Below, piece by piece: positions 5,282-9,281 of a stretch of 9,281 nt of DNA. Under the pieces are notes generated by a model. The model saw only the letters and a program-made list of their open reading frames with translations. It did no database searches and had not been told where the DNA came from. Numbering within the stretch: position 1 is the stretch's first letter; each line of letters starts with the position of its first letter. The DNA lies in the NCBI GenBank assembly GCA_021202575.1, contig JAJQCU010000426.1, forward strand, positions 322 to 9,602. The letters are read 5' to 3'. The stretch is from Lachnospiraceae bacterium. Its GTDB lineage: Bacteria; Bacillota; Clostridia; Lachnospirales; Lachnospiraceae. Made by a program: the position numbers and the translations under genes.

Positions 5282-6604
5282 CTACTGGAAATCCGCCAGC
5301 TTATCCGCGTATTTGACGCGGTAAATCCGCAGAAGCGAATCATTGATGCGCTCCTCAGAAAGCGTTCCCGCCTCCACAGCCTCCACGATGGCGTCAACAG
5401 CCTCCGAGACGGAGGACGGCATCAGGATCATGTCGCAGCCGGCCTTCAGGCAGCTGACCACGGCGTCACCGGTATCGTAATACTCGGTGATGGCGCTGTA
5501 GGTCATGGGCTCCGTGATAATCACGCCGTCAAAGCCCAGGCTGCTGCGCAGGATATCCGTCACCACGCTCTCGCACATGGAAACCGGGTCCAGACTTCCG
5601 GAAAGGTTCGATGCGGTGAGATGGCTGACCATGACAAAGTCCGCGCCCGCGTCAATGGCCGTCTTGAAAGCCACAAACTCATATTCGCCGTAGCTTTCCC
5701 GGTCTCTCTCCGTGCTGGCCGCCCCGTCCTCCGTGGTGGAGGTCATGTCACCGGTTCCGGGGAAGGTTTTCAGGGTGGCGCTGACGCCCTGGTTTTGCAG
5801 TCCCTGCGCCATCTGCGCCGCCAGGGTGCCGACGGTCTGGGCGTCGCTGCCGTAGGTTCTGTCCGCGATAGCGGAATCCTCCGAAACAGCCACCTCCGTC
5901 ACCGGCGCCAGATCAAGGTTGATGCCTAACGCCGCCAGATAGCTGCCGATAGTCATTCCCTGTGTGTAGGCCTCGTCCGCCACGCCGCTCTCTCCCACTT
6001 CAGCGTTGGAGGCCACATCAGCGACCTCAATGGCGCTGTTTAGGACCGTGCTGACCTCGCCGCCCTCCTCATTCACCGCGATAAAGAGGGGATATTTGCT
6101 GAAGGATATGGTATTGGAGATCATCTCCGCAAACTGCTCCTCGCTCTGAATATTCCGTGAAAAATAAACGATGCCTCCCACAGTATATTCCTCCAGCGCC
6201 GCCTGGGTGCCGGAACCGCCCTGGGTTGCCACTGACACGCCCGTCAGCTGCTCCGGCGTCACAATCAGAAGCCCCGCCGCCTTCTCCTCCAGCGTCATGC
6301 CGGAGATAAAGGTAGTCAGATATTCGTCAAACTGCTCCTCCGCGGTGGGTCCTGTGACAACCTCCTCAGGCTCTGTCTCCTCCTCCGGCTCGGGTTCAGC
6401 TACTTCCACCACCACTTCCTGTTCCTTCTCGGCTTCCGCCTCCGCCATGCGCTGTCTGACTAACGACACCACGCCAAAGCCCGCCACTCCCAGCAGAACC
6501 AGAAACAAAAGCAGGACCGCGTAGGCAATCATCTGGCCATGAACCCTTCGCTTATGCCGCGCCGCCCGTCTCTCCTCCTCGTCCATCAAATCATTATTTC
6601 CCAT
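5282..6604 (-). CDS. Membrane-anchored glycoside hydrolase family 3 homologue with altered active site
   Basis: The 440-residue protein has a basic cytoplasmic N-terminus, one membrane helix at about 25-48, a Glu/Pro-rich linker (54-85), and a GH3 N-terminal (NagZ-type beta-N-acetylhexosaminidase) barrel from about 95 to the end. Recognisable GH3 landmarks are VGGIVYFSRNI, PLFIAVNEEGG (172-182), LGINLDLAPVTEV, DRTYGSD, GVSATLK, DFVMVSH and LGFDGVIITEPM. Several key positions are changed. The usual KHFPGHG reads KTFPGTG (279-285), so both His are Thr. The nucleophile position, normally Asp in a TDAM or SDDL context, is E365 in TEPM. The usual DxEGG Asp is N178. Hydrolytic activity is therefore doubtful; a binding or cell-wall-sensing role is possible. 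AGGAGA precedes the ATG closely. It lies 123 bases after aspartate kinase with no terminator seen between, so readthrough is possible. It ends at the shared terminator. Confidence 0.85.
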   Translation of the reverse strand: MGNNDLMDEEERRAARHKRRVHGQMIAYAVLLLFLVLLGVAGFGVVSLVRQRMAEAEAEKEQEVVVEVAEPEPEEETEPEEVVTGPTAEEQFDEYLTTFISGMTLEEKAAGLLIVTPEQLTGVSVATQGGSGTQAALEEYTVGGIVYFSRNIQSEEQFAEMISNTISFSKYPLFIAVNEEGGEVSTVLNSAIEVADVASNAEVGESGVADEAYTQGMTIGSYLAALGINLDLAPVTEVAVSEDSAIADRTYGSDAQTVGTLAAQMAQGLQNQGVSATLKTFPGTGDMTSTTEDGAASTERDRESYGEYEFVAFKTAIDAGADFVMVSHLTASNLSGSLDPVSMCESVVTDILRSSLGFDGVIITEPMTYSAITEYYDTGDAVVSCLKAGCDMILMPSSVSEAVDAIVEAVEAGTLSEERINDSLLRIYRVKYADKLADFQ

Positions 6605-6727
6605 AATATCTCCTGTACTTCTGTGTCCGGCACGTTTCCTTCCCGGCTATGGGACCTCCCTGTCTCACACATGTATATTTCCGTTTCAAACCTGTCTCTT
6701 ACGCAAAGCGGGGAACGCTGCCGGTTC

Positions 6728-8044
6728 TTATTTCACCTTCACGAATCCATTGTAAATTGCCTTGATGGCCGTCTCAAAATCCCGGTTGGCCACACCGATG
6801 ATGATGTTCTGCTCGCTGGAGCCCTGGTCGATCATCTTGACATTGACGTCCTTCGCGGAAAGCTGCCTGAAAATCGTGGCCGCGGTGCCCTTCTGTGATT
6901 TCATACCCCGCCCCACCACGGCGATCAGCGCCAGATCCGCCTCAATATCAATGGTATCGGGCCTCGCCAGCCTCTGAATGGCGGAGACTACGTTCTGCTC
7001 CTTGTCGATAAAATCGTCCTGATGCACGTACACCGTCAGGGTATCGATGCCGGTGGGCATGTGCTCAAAGGAAATGCCGCAGTCCTCAAAGGCCTGCAGG
7101 ACCCTGCGCCCGAAGCCAACCTCCGAGTTCATCATATCCTTCTCCACGTTCACCGAGCAGAAGCCCTTCTTGCCGGCAATACCGGTGATGATGTATCTGG
7201 ATTTCTGGCAGGTGCTTCCCACAATCCAGGTGCCCGGGTCCTCGGGAGCGTTGGTGTTGCGTATATTGATCGGAATATTTTCCTGGCGGACCGGGAAAAT
7301 GGCGTCCTCGTGAAGCACCGTGGCTCCCATGTAGGCCAGCTCCCGAAGCTCCTTATAAGTAACATACTCTATCGGCCGCGGATTGTCAACAATTCTCGGG
7401 TCAGCCACCAGCATTCCGGACACATCGGTCCAGTTCTCATATACGTCCGCCCGCACCGCCTTGGCCACAATGGAGCCGGTGATATCAGACCCTCCTCTGG
7501 AAAATGTCTTCACTCTCCCATCCTTATAAGAACCATAAAAACCGGGAATAACGGCGTTATTGTATTTGCTGAGGCGTCTGCTCATCAGCTCCTGAGTGGT
7601 ATCGCTGTCAAACTCCCCGTTCGCGGTAAAGCGGATCACCTCCGCCGCGTCCACAAAGGGAAAGCCCAGATAAGCCGCCATCACTCTGCCGCTTAAATAC
7701 TCGCCGCGGCTGGCCGCGTAGTCCGCGCCCGCCCTCTTCTGAAAATTCTCAGAAATAACGGCAAATTCATCGTCCAGGGAAAGCTCCAGGGAAAGCCCCT
7801 CAATAATCTCATCATATCTGGCTCTGACGGCAGCCAGCTTCTCGGAGAAATCCTCCCCCGCCTCAGCCGCCGCGTAGCAGTCATAAAGCATGTCCGTAAC
7901 CTTGGTATCCGCGGCAAAGCGCTTGCCCGGCGCGCTGGGCACCACGTAGGATCTCTGCGCATCCTCCCTGATAATATTCCCCACCTTCTCAAACTGCCCG
8001 GCGCTGGCCAGAGAGCTGCCGCCGAATTTTACCACTTTTTTCAT
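6728..8044 (-). CDS. lysC: Aspartate kinase (monofunctional, C-terminal ACT regulatory region)
   Basis: Phosphorylates L-aspartate with ATP to 4-aspartyl phosphate, the first step towards lysine, threonine and methionine, in the cytoplasm. The 438-residue product has the N-terminal KFGGSSLAS motif (6-14), VVPSAPGKR (34-42), the aspartate/ATP region FSRGGSDITGS (181-191), WTDVSGMLVADPRIV (205-219), ELAYMGATVLHEDA (235-248), and paired ACT domains after about 285 (VGRGMKSQKGTAATIF, QGSSEQNIIIGV) that usually mediate feedback inhibition by lysine and/or threonine. It resembles the YclM-like single-polypeptide class, so the symbol is used in the general sense. The ATG at 8044 is chosen because GAGGGAAG lies upstream and the protein then begins at the conserved MKKVVKFGG; an in-frame ATG at 8065 has no ribosome site. 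It is 53 bases downstream of homoserine dehydrogenase, surely co-transcribed. The stop is followed by no terminator. Confidence 0.93.
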   Translation of the reverse strand: MKKVVKFGGSSLASAGQFEKVGNIIREDAQRSYVVPSAPGKRFAADTKVTDMLYDCYAAAEAGEDFSEKLAAVRARYDEIIEGLSLELSLDDEFAVISENFQKRAGADYAASRGEYLSGRVMAAYLGFPFVDAAEVIRFTANGEFDSDTTQELMSRRLSKYNNAVIPGFYGSYKDGRVKTFSRGGSDITGSIVAKAVRADVYENWTDVSGMLVADPRIVDNPRPIEYVTYKELRELAYMGATVLHEDAIFPVRQENIPINIRNTNAPEDPGTWIVGSTCQKSRYIITGIAGKKGFCSVNVEKDMMNSEVGFGRRVLQAFEDCGISFEHMPTGIDTLTVYVHQDDFIDKEQNVVSAIQRLARPDTIDIEADLALIAVVGRGMKSQKGTAATIFRQLSAKDVNVKMIDQGSSEQNIIIGVANRDFETAIKAIYNGFVKVK

Positions 8045-8097
8045 ACTCTGTATATCTTCCCTCATTTTATATATAGTACTACATATAGCAGCTTCTC

Positions 8098-9281
8098 CTA
8101 CGCCTCCATGCGCAGGAAGCCAATCCGGTTCTCAAGCGACGCGTACTTCACTTTAAACTGCCCCTCGGTCAGCCTTCCGGTCACAAAGCCGCATTCTCCA
8201 GTCACTCCCTCCAGAGTGATAAATTTCTCCACGCCAAACACTTCCCTCGCCCGTTCCTGATCCCGCGTACCGATTCGCACAAAGAAGGCGTTTTCCATCT
8301 CCTCAAAGGGCACCACGTCCGCTTCTTCCGTCCCCCAGGGGCAGGCGGCGGTCCGGCCCTCATTCAGCCCGGCTGTAATCACATCGCTGACCACCGCGCT
8401 AGCGGTTGGCCTGCGTCCCGCTCCCGCGCCATAGTACATGGTGTCGCCCAGCATATTGCCGTGCACCACAATGGCGTTAAACACGTCATCCACCATATAC
8501 AGGGGCTGGCCGGCTTTCACGAGGAAGGGCGCCACTACGGCCGCCACCCGCTCTCCGCGCTCGCCCGCCTTTCCCAGCAGCCGGATTTTGCAGTTCAGCT
8601 TCCGGGCATAGACAATGTCGGTGCTGGTAACCGCGGAAATGCCCTCCACATGGATTTTGTCATATTTTACGGTCTTCCCAAAAATCAGGGAGGCGAGAAT
8701 GGCGATTTTCCTGCCGGAATCGTGTCCCTCCACATCCGCCTCGGGATTTCTCTCCGCGTAGCCCAGGCGCTGGGCCTCCTTCAGGGCCTCCTCATAATCC
8801 GCGCCCTCGTTGGCCATTTTGGTCAGCATATAATTGGTGGTGCCGTTCAGAATTCCCTGTACGCTGCCGATTCTGTCCTGGGTCAGACAGCTGCAGATAT
8901 TATGAATGATCGGAATCCCGCCGCCCACGCTGGCCTCAAAAAGATAGCTGCAATTGTGCTCCGCCGCGATCTTTAACAGCTCCGGGCCAAAAGCCTCCAC
9001 CAGCTCCTTGTTGGAGGTGCATACGCTTTTGCCCGCCTCCAGCGCCCTTCTGGAAAAATCGAAGGCTGGCCTTTTACCTCCCATGGTCTCGCAGCAGACG
9101 CCAACCTCCGGATCCTTCAATATAATATCTATATCATGTACCACCTTTTTCTCATTGACGTCTCCCGGAAAATCCCTCAGATCCAGAATATATTTGACCT
9201 CCAGATCCAGGCCGGTCTTTTGGGCGATTGCCTCGCGGTTGGCGTCGATGACCTGGGTCACCCCCCCGCCGACCGTGCCGG
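8098..9281 (-). CDS. hom: Homoserine dehydrogenase, 5' end outside the window
   Basis: Reduces aspartate 4-semialdehyde to homoserine with NAD(P)H, the branch step to threonine and methionine. The visible part (about 394 residues) begins inside the Rossmann motif GTVGGGV, so the true start lies a few codons to about twenty codons beyond position 9281. The GTG at 9261 is internal and not the start. Further landmarks are CTSNKELV with the conserved Lys, FEASVGGGIPII, GILNGTTNYML, EADVEGHDSGRK with the catalytic acidic residues and Lys, and YGAGAGRRPTASAVVSD. A C-terminal ACT-like portion follows (ENAFFVRIGT to the end, FLRMEA), which in the family binds threonine for feedback control. The run of seven G coding Gly-Gly-Val at 9261-9267 is in frame here. 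It lies upstream of aspartate kinase in the same direction, an aspartate-pathway operon arrangement. The promoter must be to the right of the window. Confidence 0.95.
   Translation of the reverse strand, partial: GTVGGGVTQVIDANREAIAQKTGLDLEVKYILDLRDFPGDVNEKKVVHDIDIILKDPEVGVCCETMGGKRPAFDFSRRALEAGKSVCTSNKELVEAFGPELLKIAAEHNCSYLFEASVGGGIPIIHNICSCLTQDRIGSVQGILNGTTNYMLTKMANEGADYEEALKEAQRLGYAERNPEADVEGHDSGRKIAILASLIFGKTVKYDKIHVEGISAVTSTDIVYARKLNCKIRLLGKAGERGERVAAVVAPFLVKAGQPLYMVDDVFNAIVVHGNMLGDTMYYGAGAGRRPTASAVVSDVITAGLNEGRTAACPWGTEEADVVPFEEMENAFFVRIGTRDQERAREVFGVEKFITLEGVTGECGFVTGRLTEGQFKVKYASLENRIGFLRMEA

Noticed and set aside
8045..8097. An AT-rich near-palindrome (around TAGTACTA) between hom and lysC as an operator
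   Set aside because: It is short, imperfect and simply AT-rich, with no known regulator site matched; ordinary intra-operon spacing is sufficient.
9261..9267. A C7 run in homoserine dehydrogenase as a second phase-variable tract
   Set aside because: The tract codes Gly-Gly-Val in the conserved GTVGxGV motif and reads correctly in frame, so it is a normal coding run; a C7 run is expected about once by chance in a window of this size and composition.

Overview
The window looks like a piece of chromosome from a Gram-positive Firmicute, probably a gut Clostridium of the Lachnospiraceae type. The signs are strong AGGAGG-type ribosome binding sites, moderately high G+C with lower-G+C surface genes, an AgrC/AgrA-like kinase and LytTR regulator pair, secreted proteins with a YxITIP motif, and a clostridial hom–lysC pair. 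This assignment is an inference from gene style; no marker gene is present.

Layout. Positions 16-2867 hold a minus-strand run of four genes read leftward: a small receiver-like protein lacking the phospho-acceptor Asp, a membrane-anchored extracytoplasmic protein, a secreted beta-rich protein, and the N-terminal part of an adhesin-like protein with acidic 12-residue repeats that stops just as its beta-helix-like repeats begin. Positions 2868-3048 are a divergent control region. It carries two copies of an 11-base direct repeat that fits the LytTR-binding pattern, placed just upstream of a plausible minus-strand promoter. Positions 3049-5131 on the plus strand encode a LytTR response regulator, out of frame across a run of seven C at 3421-3427, overlapping by ATGA with an AgrC-like sensor kinase. 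A bidirectional terminator at 5234-5264 separates this accessory locus from what follows.

Positions 5282-9281 are all minus strand: a membrane-anchored glycoside hydrolase family 3 homologue with several catalytic positions substituted, aspartate kinase, and homoserine dehydrogenase, which runs off the right edge. The last two are the entry steps of the aspartate pathway to threonine and methionine, and are ordinary core metabolism.

How it may work together (inference). The kinase senses a signal at the membrane and phosphorylates the LytTR regulator. The regulator binds the direct repeats in the divergent region and switches on the surface-protein operon. Two features make the locus more than a routine two-component system. 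One is the homopolymer frameshift between the receiver and DNA-binding domains, which could be an ON/OFF phase switch or a sequencing error. The other is a receiver-like pseudo-regulator encoded first in the target operon. No RNA genes, CRISPR arrays, insertion sequences or attachment sites were recognised.
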